Positions 1 to 7,100 of a stretch of DNA of 7,380 bases are shown here, piece by piece; positions within the stretch are counted from its first letter, which is position 1; each line of letters starts with the position of its first letter. A program made the translations under genes and the position numbers. The notes under the pieces were generated by a model, which was not told the origin of the DNA, ran no database searches, and saw only the letters and a list, made by a program, of their open reading frames with translations. Source of the DNA: Zoogloea sp. (lineage in GTDB: Bacteria > Pseudomonadota > Gammaproteobacteria > Burkholderiales > Rhodocyclaceae); the NCBI GenBank assembly GCA_016790385.1, contig JAEUNV010000643.1:1-7380 (forward strand), read 5' to 3'.

Positions 1-239
1 CTGCACAACCGCCGGATTTACGCCACTTCGCCTTGATCACAAGAGCTTCGCGGTTCCATGCCCGCTCGCCCTGCTCGGCAGCGCCTTCTATCCGGTTCTT
101 GTCCATCGGCTCGCAGCTTATGCTCCACGCTTCCCTTCCCACGCTCGGTCACCCTCGCGCAGTTGCGCTTCACTTCGTTCGCTGTGATCAACTTACGGGG
201 GGACTTGCACCCGCAGGAGTGCGCCCATGCTGGGCGCAC
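1..239 (-). mobile_element. Group II intron, probably class C (IIC), 5' portion only
   Basis: Read on the minus strand, this segment begins at 239 with GTGCG, which fits the GUGYG 5' end of group II introns. An 8-bp inverted repeat follows (GTGCGCCC at 239-232, AGCAT loop, GGGCGCAC at 226-219). Then comes GGGTGCAAGTCCC at 212-200, the typical domain I hairpin whose loop carries epsilon-prime. The loop GC can pair with intron bases 3-4 (GC), as the epsilon contact requires. From memory, the spacing and wording (GUGNGCCC.GCAUGGG..GCA, then GGGUG..AGUCCC) match bacterial class C introns such as B.h.I1 of Bacillus halodurans. The purine-rich remainder to base 1 fits domain I. The maturase/reverse-transcriptase gene and domains V-VI would lie beyond the left edge, so activity cannot be judged. 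The position just behind a transcription terminator is the known target preference of class C introns. The short reading frames here are not genes. Confidence 0.8.
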
Positions 240-243
240 CATG

Positions 244-269
244 AAAAACGGGCACCCGAAGGTGCCCGT
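244..269 (-). terminator. Intrinsic terminator of the porin gene
   Basis: On the minus strand, a perfect stem CGGGCACC/GGTGCCCG (268-261 with 256-249) closes a TTCG tetraloop and is followed by TTTTT (248-244). The stem can gain one more A-T pair (269 with 248). It starts 27 nt after the porin stop codon. Stem quality, the stable UUCG loop and the T run make this a strong Rho-independent terminator. It is also the apparent 5' exon landmark for the group II intron, whose first base lies only about 9 nt past the stem. Confidence 0.93.
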
Positions 270-296
270 CAATTTCCGACTCAGACAGTGTCTGAA

Positions 297-1460
297 TTAG
301 AAGGTGTGGCGCAGACCCAGGGACAGACCCTGAACGGTGCCACCAACAGCGTTGGCGCCGCCCGGCAGAGCGCCGGTGTTGATGCCAACGGCGTTGATGC
401 CGAAGTCGTAGGCAGCAGCCTTGTCGTTGTTGATCATGGCGTAGGTAGCCTTCAGCATGGTGCGCTTGGAGAGGCTGTGCTCGACGCCCACTTCAAACAG
501 CTTGGCACCGGTGTCATCGGCGCTGGAGCCGTTGACCTTCAGGTCACGTGCAACATAAACCTGACCCACCAGCTTGGAAGCCGGGGTCACGTTGAAGGTG
601 GCGCCAAGACCATAGACGGCCTGGGTAACCTTGTTGCCGCCGAAGTTGTCAGCACGGGCCAGATCGAAGACGGCACGCAGGGAAGCGGCGCCCATGTTGA
701 AGCTACCACCAACGCGCAGATCGCTGATCTTCAGGTCAGCAGCATTGCCGGTGGACACGGCGTTGTAGGTCACAGCAGCCATGGCCGGGCCATTGGCGTA
801 CTTCAGGCCCACATCGTAACCGGTGGTGTTGGCGGAGGTCAGGCCGTGCAGGGCCTTGTTTTCGTTGGCCACGTAGGCGACGGTGGCGTTCAGGCCAGCG
901 AAGCTCGGGGACACGTAGGCAATGGCGTTCTTCCAGCGGGTATCGAAGATCGACGTGCAGGTGGAGGAACGGGCGCAGGTGGAACCACCCGCGTAGTTGC
1001 CGCTGGCATCGGTGGTGCCGATCAGGTTGTTGCCGAGCTTGCCCAGCAGAGCGGAGTTGGCGCCGATGCCGGTAGCACCGACGTTGACATCAACTGCAGC
1101 ACCCAGAGCGCGGGTCGGGCCGGTCAGGTTACCCAGAACCACGGTACCGAAACCGCCGGCCAGACCGACGTAGCTGTCACGGTTGGCACCCAGTGCGCCA
1201 GCGTTGTCGAAACCGACAGCGCTTTCGAACTGGAACACAGCGGTCAGGCCATTGCCCAGCGCTTCAGCGCCCTTGAAACCGATCAGGGAAGAGTTGGTGG
1301 AAACACGGGTGGTGTTGCCCAGCTCATTGTTGGCATCGCCAGAGATCTTGACGACGTCGAAGGAAGCGTCAGCGACACCGTAAACGGTCACGTTGGCTTG
1401 GGCGAAGGCACCGGTGGAAGCCAGGCCAGCGACGGCCAGAGCGATCAGTTTCTTTTGCAT
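297..1460 (-). CDS. Gram-negative general porin (outer-membrane beta-barrel)
   Basis: The gene encodes a 387-residue precursor of a trimeric diffusion porin of the Neisseria/Bordetella/Comamonas kind, expected to form a 16-stranded barrel that passes small hydrophilic, often anionic, solutes. Residues 1-20 (MQKKLIALAVAGLASTGAFA) are a classic signal peptide, and the mature protein would begin QANVTVYG, typical of the family's first strand. The family-typical turn GGFGTVVLGNLTGPTRALG is at about 102-120, leading into the constriction-loop region. The C-terminus SLGLRHTF ends in Phe, the signal recognised by the BAM complex. An in-frame ATG 30 nt upstream (1490) exists, but the start at 1460 is preferred because GAGGAG sits 6 nt before it and the signal peptide starts exactly there. 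Unusual for this family are two cysteines at 162 and 168 in a likely surface loop. The gene is flanked by its own leader and a strong terminator, so it is probably monocistronic and well expressed. Substrate specificity cannot be read from the sequence. Confidence 0.95.
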   Translation of the reverse strand: MQKKLIALAVAGLASTGAFAQANVTVYGVADASFDVVKISGDANNELGNTTRVSTNSSLIGFKGAEALGNGLTAVFQFESAVGFDNAGALGANRDSYVGLAGGFGTVVLGNLTGPTRALGAAVDVNVGATGIGANSALLGKLGNNLIGTTDASGNYAGGSTCARSSTCTSIFDTRWKNAIAYVSPSFAGLNATVAYVANENKALHGLTSANTTGYDVGLKYANGPAMAAVTYNAVSTGNAADLKISDLRVGGSFNMGAASLRAVFDLARADNFGGNKVTQAVYGLGATFNVTPASKLVGQVYVARDLKVNGSSADDTGAKLFEVGVEHSLSKRTMLKATYAMINNDKAAAYDFGINAVGINTGALPGGANAVGGTVQGLSLGLRHTF

Positions 1461-1466
1461 ATGTTT

Positions 1467-1472
1467 CTCCTC
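1467..1472 (-). promoter_or_regulatory. Shine-Dalgarno sequence that fixes the porin start
   Basis: GAGGAG on the minus strand lies 6 nt before the ATG at 1460 (AAACAT spacer). It falls inside the longer frame that would begin at 1490, so it supports initiation at 1460. That start also gives a proper signal peptide, whereas the longer form would add ten polar residues in front of it. Confidence 0.9.
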
Positions 1473-1545
1473 TTGATTGAAGACTGGCACGCGCCGCTTG
1501 CGCGGGACCGACCAATTTCACCTCTCTAACGAGAAGTTGGCCTGC

Positions 1546-1575
1546 ATTGTGGGTGCGAGGCAAAGGGTGAGGCAA
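1546..1575 (-). promoter_or_regulatory. Candidate sigma70 promoter of the porin gene
   Basis: Between the cytochrome terminator and the porin, the minus strand has TTGCCT (1575-1570, 4 of 6 to TTGACA), an 18-bp spacer and CACAAT (1551-1546, 4 of 6 to TATAAT). Transcription would start near 1539, giving a leader of roughly 80 nt with a small GC-rich hairpin (CCGC-GCAA-GCGG) before the Shine-Dalgarno. The hexamers are weak and the call rests mainly on position. A short inverted repeat GTTGC/GCAAC (1630-1615) lies upstream and could be an operator or chance. No gene is seen in 1461-1680. Confidence 0.3.
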
Positions 1576-1680
1576 GGACAGCGTTGTTTTTTGGATGCGG
1601 GGAGACGATGAAGCGTTGCAATTTCGCAACAGGAGCAAAAGCACTTGCTTCACCTCCCCGACGCAGCGCGCCAGGAAATA

Positions 1681-1704
1681 AAAAAGCCAGCCCTAGGGCT
1701 GGCT
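1681..1704 (-). terminator. Intrinsic terminator of the cytochrome c gene
   Basis: On the minus strand, AGCCAGCCC and GGGCTGGCT (1704-1696 and 1693-1685) form a 9-bp stem around TA, or an 8-bp stem with a CTAG loop. A T run (1685-1681, extended by TATTT) follows at once. The stem begins 17 nt after the TGA stop of the cytochrome gene. This separates the cytochrome from the porin transcription unit. Confidence 0.92.
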
Positions 1705-1721
1705 GTGCGGCAAGGCGCAAA

Positions 1722-2036
1722 TCACTTCTGCGACAGTACCCAGGCCACGAGGGTCTTGGCTTCCGCAGCGCTGACCTGCGGGTTGGGGGGCATCGGAACC
1801 TGGCCCCACGTACCCACACCACCCTTGACGACTTTCTCGGCAAGCTTGGCTTCGGCGGTCTTGTCGCCCTTGTACTTGGCGGCAACGTCCTTGTAGGCCG
1901 GGCCGACCAGCTTCTTGTCCACGGCGTGACAGGCCAGGCAGTTCTTGGCCTTGGCCAGATCAGCGCCAGCGTCGGCAAAAGCGGCGGCGGAGCCCATCAG
2001 GCCAGCGATGGCGGCAACAGCAACGAGTTTCTTCAT
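1722..2036 (-). CDS. Periplasmic cytochrome c551/c552 (class I, c8 type)
   Basis: A 104-residue precursor of a small soluble monohaem electron carrier. Residues 1-21 form a signal peptide (MKKLVAVAAI... ending AFA), giving a mature protein of about 83 residues, the size of Pseudomonas cytochrome c551. The haem-attachment motif CLACH is at 33-37 (Cys33, Cys36, His37 axial ligand). The distal methionine ligand is Met82 in QVPMPPN. The stretches KLVGPAYKDVAAKYKGD and the end WVLSQK are nearly the same as I recall for Pseudomonas c551. Proteins of this family shuttle electrons in the periplasm, for example from the bc1 complex to cd1 nitrite reductase (nirM product) or to a cbb3 oxidase. No nitrite reductase or oxidase gene is in this window, so the partner is unknown. 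AGAGGAT (2047-2041) supplies the ribosome-binding site. The gene has its own promoter and terminator, so it is likely monocistronic. No symbol is given because nirM and other names are context dependent. Confidence 0.95.
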   Translation of the reverse strand: MKKLVAVAAIAGLMGSAAAFADAGADLAKAKNCLACHAVDKKLVGPAYKDVAAKYKGDKTAEAKLAEKVVKGGVGTWGQVPMPPNPQVSAAEAKTLVAWVLSQK

Positions 2037-2070
2037 TGTGATCCTCTCGGGTTGTGTGGCGAAAAAATAT

Positions 2071-2093
2071 CAGGGAAGTCTAAACTTCCCCTG
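2071..2093. repeat. Inverted repeat over the cytochrome -10 region (possible operator or tamA terminator)
   Basis: GGGAAGT/ACTTCCC (2073-2079 and 2084-2090) is a perfect 7-bp inverted repeat with a 4-nt centre. With one bulged C (2090) it extends to CAG/CTG at 2071-2073 and 2091-2093. On the minus strand it is followed after ATA by TTTTTT (2067-2062), so RNA arriving from tamA could form a moderate terminator here. As DNA it covers the predicted -10 of the cytochrome promoter, the usual position of a repressor operator. Which role applies cannot be decided from the sequence. Confidence 0.6.
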
Positions 2094-2105
2094 CGGGTTT
2101 GCCAA
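2077..2105 (-). promoter_or_regulatory. Predicted sigma70 promoter of the cytochrome c gene
   Basis: The minus strand carries TTGGCA (2105-2100, 5 of 6 to consensus), exactly 17 bp, then TAGACT (2082-2077, 4 of 6). The expected start site is near 2070, which gives a 34-nt leader with a run of T and the AGAGGAT ribosome-binding site. The rest of the 275-bp gap up to the end of tamA (2106-2311) shows no convincing gene, and I saw no clear FNR/ANR-type TTGAT-N4-ATCAA box, although such control is common for cytochromes of this family. Confidence 0.5.
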
Positions 2106-2311
2106 TTCTCATGGGTTCGGCCTCAAATCCCGCCCATGCGACGCGGGCCGCGGAGACTCAACGAGGGAGCCCTACGCGGCGTTGACCTGTGTGCCCGACG
2201 ATAGGTTGAGCATCGGAGGCCGCCCCATCGCACAAATCAGCCGGATGCCGGTCAATCCGTCCCTCCACACATCGGCCCCTGCCCGCCGAGGTGTCGCTTT
2301 GCACCGGCTTT

Positions 2312-4057
2312 TTAGAAGGCGATAGCCACGGCAAACTGTAGCCGAACCCTGTGGTCGCTCTGCCCGTAGGCCAGATCGACGGCAATCGGCCCTGCCGGAC
2401 TCCGCCAACGAGGGCCGAAGCCGTAGCCGAGGTTCATCTTGAAAAGTGCCCGTTCATCGTTCGCATTACCTGCATCGACGAAGGCCGCCACGCCCCAGTT
2501 GCCTCCGTACCAATGCACATACTCGGCGCTGGTCACCGCCAGATAGCGCCCCCCAACGGTGGCACTTCCCTCAGTCACCCCGAGGCTCTGATAGGCATAG
2601 CCTCTGACAGTCTGGGCACCGCCCGTCCGAAACAGGAAATCCTGAGGCACGCCATCACGTGCGGCCGCCACCGTTATTCCACCCTCAGCCCGGACAATCA
2701 CCACATCCCGCTCCGCAACCGGAAAGAAGTGCTGATAACGTCCGTACAGACGTACAAAATTACGGTCTGACAACAACGCGCGGGCTGCGCCCCCCATCTG
2801 GAAGTTGAACACCTGCCCACGCCGCGGATCCAGGATGTCGTCCACGGCCCGATAGGTCCAGGACCAGTTTGCGGTGAGCGCTGAGCGGCTCGATCGGACG
2901 CTGCCTTCGGGCGTCAGGATCTCCTGCTGATAATTGAGCGCAAACCGGTTTTCCATGCGCCCACTGGGGATTGTCCTGACCACGCCAATCGACTGACGCT
3001 GGGTTTGAAGCCCCGAAATATTGGTGTGTTCAGCAAGCACGCCGGCACTGTCCAGATAACCCGACATTGACGGTGGCAGAAAGACATCGGCATAACCGAG
3101 CTGTCTACGCTGCTCAAGCCGAACTCCGCTGACCAGCGTCCAGGGCCGCCCCATGAAATGGGCATCCCGATAGCTTGTTTCGACGCGATAACCGGTGTTG
3201 CTGCTGATACCGCCACCAAAGCCGATACGTCGGGGTTTGGCCTCGGTGACCGTCACGCGCACCGGCACGGCCTCTGGAGTGGACGTACTCCGATCAATGT
3301 CGACGACCACCGAGGCGAAATAACTGGTGTTCTGTAGCGCCGTCAGGAAGCGCAGAAGCCGCTCCTGGCTGTAGAGCTCGCCCACCTCGGGCGGGCGGTA
3401 GCGCTCGACAAGGCTGACCTCGTAGTCGGAGAGCCCGCTTACCTGCAAAGGACCGAAGCGAAACACTGGGCCGCTATCCACCTCGACCTTGAGCTCTGCG
3501 CTGGCCGTCTCGGGATTGATCACCGCCTGGCTATCCACAATATTCGCGGCAGCGTATTCACGAGTGGAGAGCGCATCAAGCAGGCGCTGTTTGGCGGCAT
3601 CCCAGTCGGCCTGCCGGAAGGGTTGGCCAACGCGAAGCCCCCACGAAGACCGCAATGCGGCCAGACGGGCAGGCCGGTCGCCGTCCTCCCTGGCGAGATC
3701 CCCGGTGAAGCGCAGGTCGACGGACGAGATGTTAGTGCGAACACCCGGATTCACGACAACCGCGAATCGCCCTTCTTCAAGATCCTGCCGTTCGATGGTC
3801 GGTGAAAAGTAGCCCTCGGTGGCGAGCATTTCGCTTATTTCCTTGCGCGCGCGCCGCATCAAGGCCACCTGGGCATTGGCATCGAATCGTTGATCCGGTT
3901 CGAGGTCCAGGAAGTCGAGATGCTTCTCAAGCAAGGGGCGCAAAGCGTCGGGTACCTGAAGTACAACGGCAGCCCCCGCCGCACGGGCTGACACACCGCC
4001 GGTCAAGGCCAGACAGACGCACAGCAGGCGAAGAAGAGACGGAAGGCGCAGCACCAC
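2312..4057 (-). CDS. tamA: TamA, outer-membrane translocation and assembly module subunit (Omp85 family)
   Basis: A 581-residue Omp85 protein, close to the 577 residues of Escherichia coli TamA. With inner-membrane TamB it forms the TAM complex, implicated in autotransporter/outer-membrane protein assembly and lipid transport. Residues 1 to about 26 form a signal peptide (hydrophobic LLCVCLALTG, then SARA). Three POTRA domains follow at about 31-105, 106-195 and 196-273, then a 16-strand-type barrel from about 278 to the end. Barrel landmarks are FMGRPWTL (301-308), DPRRG (410-414), and FRTGGAQTVRGY (476-487) with the Omp85 VRGY motif that reaches into the barrel. The protein ends in AIAF, with the terminal aromatic BAM signal. 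The start is GTG at 4057 or the adjacent GTG at 4054. A TAG stop lies in frame 9 nt upstream, no Shine-Dalgarno is visible, and the next Met is far inside POTRA1. The gene is complete and undamaged. BamA is less likely, being much longer with five POTRAs. tamB, usually next to tamA, is not found downstream. Confidence 0.9.
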   Translation of the reverse strand: MVLRLPSLLRLLCVCLALTGGVSARAAGAAVVLQVPDALRPLLEKHLDFLDLEPDQRFDANAQVALMRRARKEISEMLATEGYFSPTIERQDLEEGRFAVVVNPGVRTNISSVDLRFTGDLAREDGDRPARLAALRSSWGLRVGQPFRQADWDAAKQRLLDALSTREYAAANIVDSQAVINPETASAELKVEVDSGPVFRFGPLQVSGLSDYEVSLVERYRPPEVGELYSQERLLRFLTALQNTSYFASVVVDIDRSTSTPEAVPVRVTVTEAKPRRIGFGGGISSNTGYRVETSYRDAHFMGRPWTLVSGVRLEQRRQLGYADVFLPPSMSGYLDSAGVLAEHTNISGLQTQRQSIGVVRTIPSGRMENRFALNYQQEILTPEGSVRSSRSALTANWSWTYRAVDDILDPRRGQVFNFQMGGAARALLSDRNFVRLYGRYQHFFPVAERDVVIVRAEGGITVAAARDGVPQDFLFRTGGAQTVRGYAYQSLGVTEGSATVGGRYLAVTSAEYVHWYGGNWGVAAFVDAGNANDERALFKMNLGYGFGPRWRSPAGPIAVDLAYGQSDHRVRLQFAVAIAF

Positions 4058-4060
4058 TTG

Positions 4061-4069
4061 ATTCTAACA
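4061..4069 (-). promoter_or_regulatory. Extended -10 element directly before the tamA start
   Basis: On the minus strand TGTTAGAAT (4069-4061) fits the extended -10 pattern TGnTATAAT with one mismatch in the hexamer. No good -35 is seen 16-19 bp upstream, which extended -10 promoters can tolerate. The predicted start site falls at about 4054, on the second of two tandem GTG codons, so the transcript would be leaderless. The 4058-4172 gap to putA otherwise holds only a weak GGCC/GGCC hairpin without a T run. Confidence 0.4.
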
Positions 4070-4172
4070 GCCGGGCCGTCGCTATCGCGTCCAGCTACCA
4101 TGCAGACTCGGCCTTATCGGGCCCTCGCCCATCAGCAACCGATGAAGGGCATCACTCAGACCAGGACACCGG

Positions 4173-7100
4173 TCAGTCCTCATCCAATTGCAGCAAGCTG
4201 GTATTTCCGCCCGTTGCAGTCACATTGACGCTGACACAGCGCTCAACGATCAGACTCTCAAGTGGATATACCGGATCGGGCTCCAGGCAGGGCAGTATGG
4301 GCCCTTGTCGATGAGCAAGCACGCCCCGCCAGGATGAGGCAACCGCACCGTCCAGCAGGACAACAGCGCAAGGCTGGGCCAAGGCATGAGGATTCACGTC
4401 CACCTCGGCCTGAAGGGCTTGCGGCAAAGCGCGCACCCAAGCCTCGACCCCGTCCCCGGCCAGAAGCAACAGGCGATTGCCGGTCGCCACCACGGCAGCG
4501 AGCTGGAGCAACCAGCCCGGCGGCGAATTCGCCACCCCCAGGACCACCCCTCGGGCATGGAAGCTCAGCGTATTACTCTCGCCGGTCGGACCAGTGAGTG
4601 GCACGACCAGACCCGCCAGGGAGGTAGCGCGATAGACTTCGATGGCTTCAAGCAGACGCGCTCGGGAGGCGGCATCCAGTCCTGCTCCGCCATCGCCAAT
4701 CCACGAGGCAAGGAGGGTAAGAAGGGGGCGCGGCGGACGGGGCAGATCTGCAAGGGGAGCCGGTGCGCCGCGCACGAGCCGCTTGAGGAGAAGCGGCCCG
4801 CCAGCCTTGGGCCCGGTTCCCGAAAGCCCCTCTCCCCCAAAAGGCTGCACGCCCACCACTGCGCCCACCATGCTCCGATTGACGTAGATATTGCCCACCT
4901 TCATACGCCCGATGACGTGATGGACGAAATCATCGATCCGCGACTGAATACCCAACGTCAAACCGTAACCCTGGGCGGAGATGGCATCCAGAATCGTGTC
5001 CAGAGCTGTGCTTGCATAACGAACGACATGCAGCACCGGCCCGAAAACCTCCTGGCACAAATCCTCCGGCGACGGAATCTCGATAAGGGTGGGCGCGACA
5101 AAGCTCCCCTGGCTGCACTCATCGGGGAGACTGCGAGTCAATACCCGCCGGTGATCGGCACGCATTGCGTCTACATAGGCATCGATCCGGAGACGCGCGG
5201 AAAGGTCAATCACCGGCCCCACATCGGTGGAAAAATCTTCGGGCAGTCCGACCCGCAGCTCTGCCATGGCACCATCAAGCAAGCTCAGCACCCGATCAGC
5301 AATTTCGTCCTGGATGCACAGCAAGCGCAGGGCCGAACAGCGCTGGCCGGCGGAATCGAACGCGGACGCCAGTACGTCACCAACCACTTGTTCAGGCAAG
5401 GCCGTGGAGTCGACGATCATGGCGTTGATGCCCCCCGTCTCGGCCACCAGGCGCACGGAGCCCCGCCCTTCCAGCTGTCGGTGGATCGCTCCCGCCACTG
5501 TGGTCGAGCCAGTGAATAGCACGCCCTGGACGCGCTCGTCCGCCACCAGGGTGGCCCCGACATCGCCCTCCCCGGGCAGACACTGGAGCACAGGGGGCGG
5601 CACACCGGCGTCGTGGAACAGGGCCACAGCTCGGTCCGCAATCAACGGCGTTTGCTCAGCTGGCTTGGCGATGACCGGATTGCCTGCCGCCAGTGCCGCC
5701 GCAACCTGCCCGACAAAGATGGCAAGCGGGAAGTTCCAAGGACTGATGGCCACAATCGGACCGAGCGGCGTACTGCCGACGACATCGCCTGCGCGCAGGC
5801 GGCTGGCATAGTAGCGGCAGTAATCCGCCGCCTCACGAACTTCGCCAAGCGCTGCGGGAAAGGTCTTTCCCGCCTCCCGAACCAACAGGGCCGCCAGGGC
5901 GTGCGTGTGGGCCTCAATGCCCTGGGCCGCTCGTTCCAGGCACAGGGCGCGACGATCCGTTTCTCCAGCCCCCCATTCAGCCCCCGCCTTGACGGCCGCC
6001 TGGAGCGCCGCCTCGATCTCGCTGGGCGTCGCGAAGCGAACCCGGCCCACTCGATCCGATTGACATGCAGGATTGCGGATCGTCACGCAAGCGGACATCC
6101 CCACCGGTTCAATGCCGGCCACCCGCGGCTCAACCTCCGGATCGGCTTCTCGACTGCGCGCCAGCGCGGCTTGGAAGGCCCGCCGGACAGGGGCTGCCGC
6201 CAGATCGAAACCCCGGCTGTTGCGACGTTCGGGAAACAGGTCCTGTGGCAAAGGAATAGCCGGATGAGGGCTGCCTGAACTGGCTTTCACCCGCACCAGC
6301 GGATCGGCCACAAGATCGGGGATAGGCACCCCGTCATCGACAATCCGGTTAACAAAACTCGTGCTGGCGCCATTCTCCAGCAAGCGGCGCACCAAATAGG
6401 CCAGCAGGGTGCGATGGCTCCCGACCGGGGCATACACCCTCACCGGCCGTCGCAACCCCGGATCGTCAGCAGCAACCAATTGCCGGTACAAGCCCTCCCC
6501 CATGCCGTGCAGGCACTGAAATTCGTAGTCTCCGGGACGGAACGGCCCGCCCATCTCCATGATGGCCGCGACCGTATGGGCGTTGTGCGTCGCGAACAGG
6601 GGAAAGACGGCCTCCGGCGCGGCAAGCAGACGTCGGGCGCAGGCCAGATAGGCGACGTCGGTGTGGGCCTTCCGGGTATAAACGGGGTAATCAATGAGTC
6701 CATCCTGCTGGGCGCGCTTGATTTCCGCATCCCAATAGGCCCCCTTGACCAAGCGGACCATGAGGCGCCGACGATTCCGGCGCGCCAAGGTGACAAGCCA
6801 ATCGATCAACGCCGGGGCCCGTTTCTGGTAAGCCTGAACGACAAACCCCAGACCTGCCCATTCCGCCAGCGCCGGATCCTCCGAAAGTGCAAAGAGCACA
6901 TCAAGGGACAGGTCAAGCCGATCCGACTCTTCCGCATCAATGGTCAAACCAATGTCATGGCGTTTGGCCAGAAGGCACAAGCGGCGCACCCTCGGGACCA
7001 GCTCATGCAGCACCCTGCTCCGCTGGGACCAGTTGTAGCGGGGATGCAGCGCAGACAGCTTGATGGAAATACCGTTGCCCTTATGAACACCCCGCCAGCG

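Noticed and set aside
18..272. An 84-codon minus-strand frame at the left end
   Set aside because: It runs through the terminator hairpin and the structured 5' end of the group II intron, and shows no protein-like features.
33..1529. A 498-codon open frame on the plus strand opposite the porin
   Set aside because: It is antisense to a clear porin, spans the porin terminator and the intron boundary, and its product is a low-complexity Gly/Val/Ala/Gln-rich chain with no recognisable domain. Biased codon use of the porin explains the lack of stops.
1615..1630. GTTGC-N6-GCAAC inverted repeat upstream of the porin as an operator
   Set aside because: Five-bp arms are expected by chance at this scale, and it is not placed over the candidate promoter hexamers.
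1526..1978. A 150-codon minus-strand frame overlapping the cytochrome gene
   Set aside because: It is a Pro/Arg/Ser-rich out-of-frame reading that passes through the cytochrome terminator, while the overlapping frame has a signal peptide and CXXCH.
2161..2311. Possible riboswitch or small RNA in the tamA-cytochrome gap
   Set aside because: Only short imperfect hairpins such as CCGG-CAT-CCGG were found. No known riboswitch core was recognised, and the predicted cytochrome promoter lies downstream of this stretch.
2158..2385. A 75-codon minus-strand frame over the tamA 3' end and the following gap
   Set aside because: It overlaps the end of the tamA barrel in another frame and matches no family I know.
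4100..4135. GGCC-rich hairpin as a putA terminator
   Set aside because: The stem is only about 4 bp and no T run follows on the minus strand.
4386..5519. A 377-codon plus-strand open frame, and many shorter frames opposite putA
   Set aside because: They are antisense to a putA frame with every catalytic motif intact; they are shadows of GC-rich codon bias.
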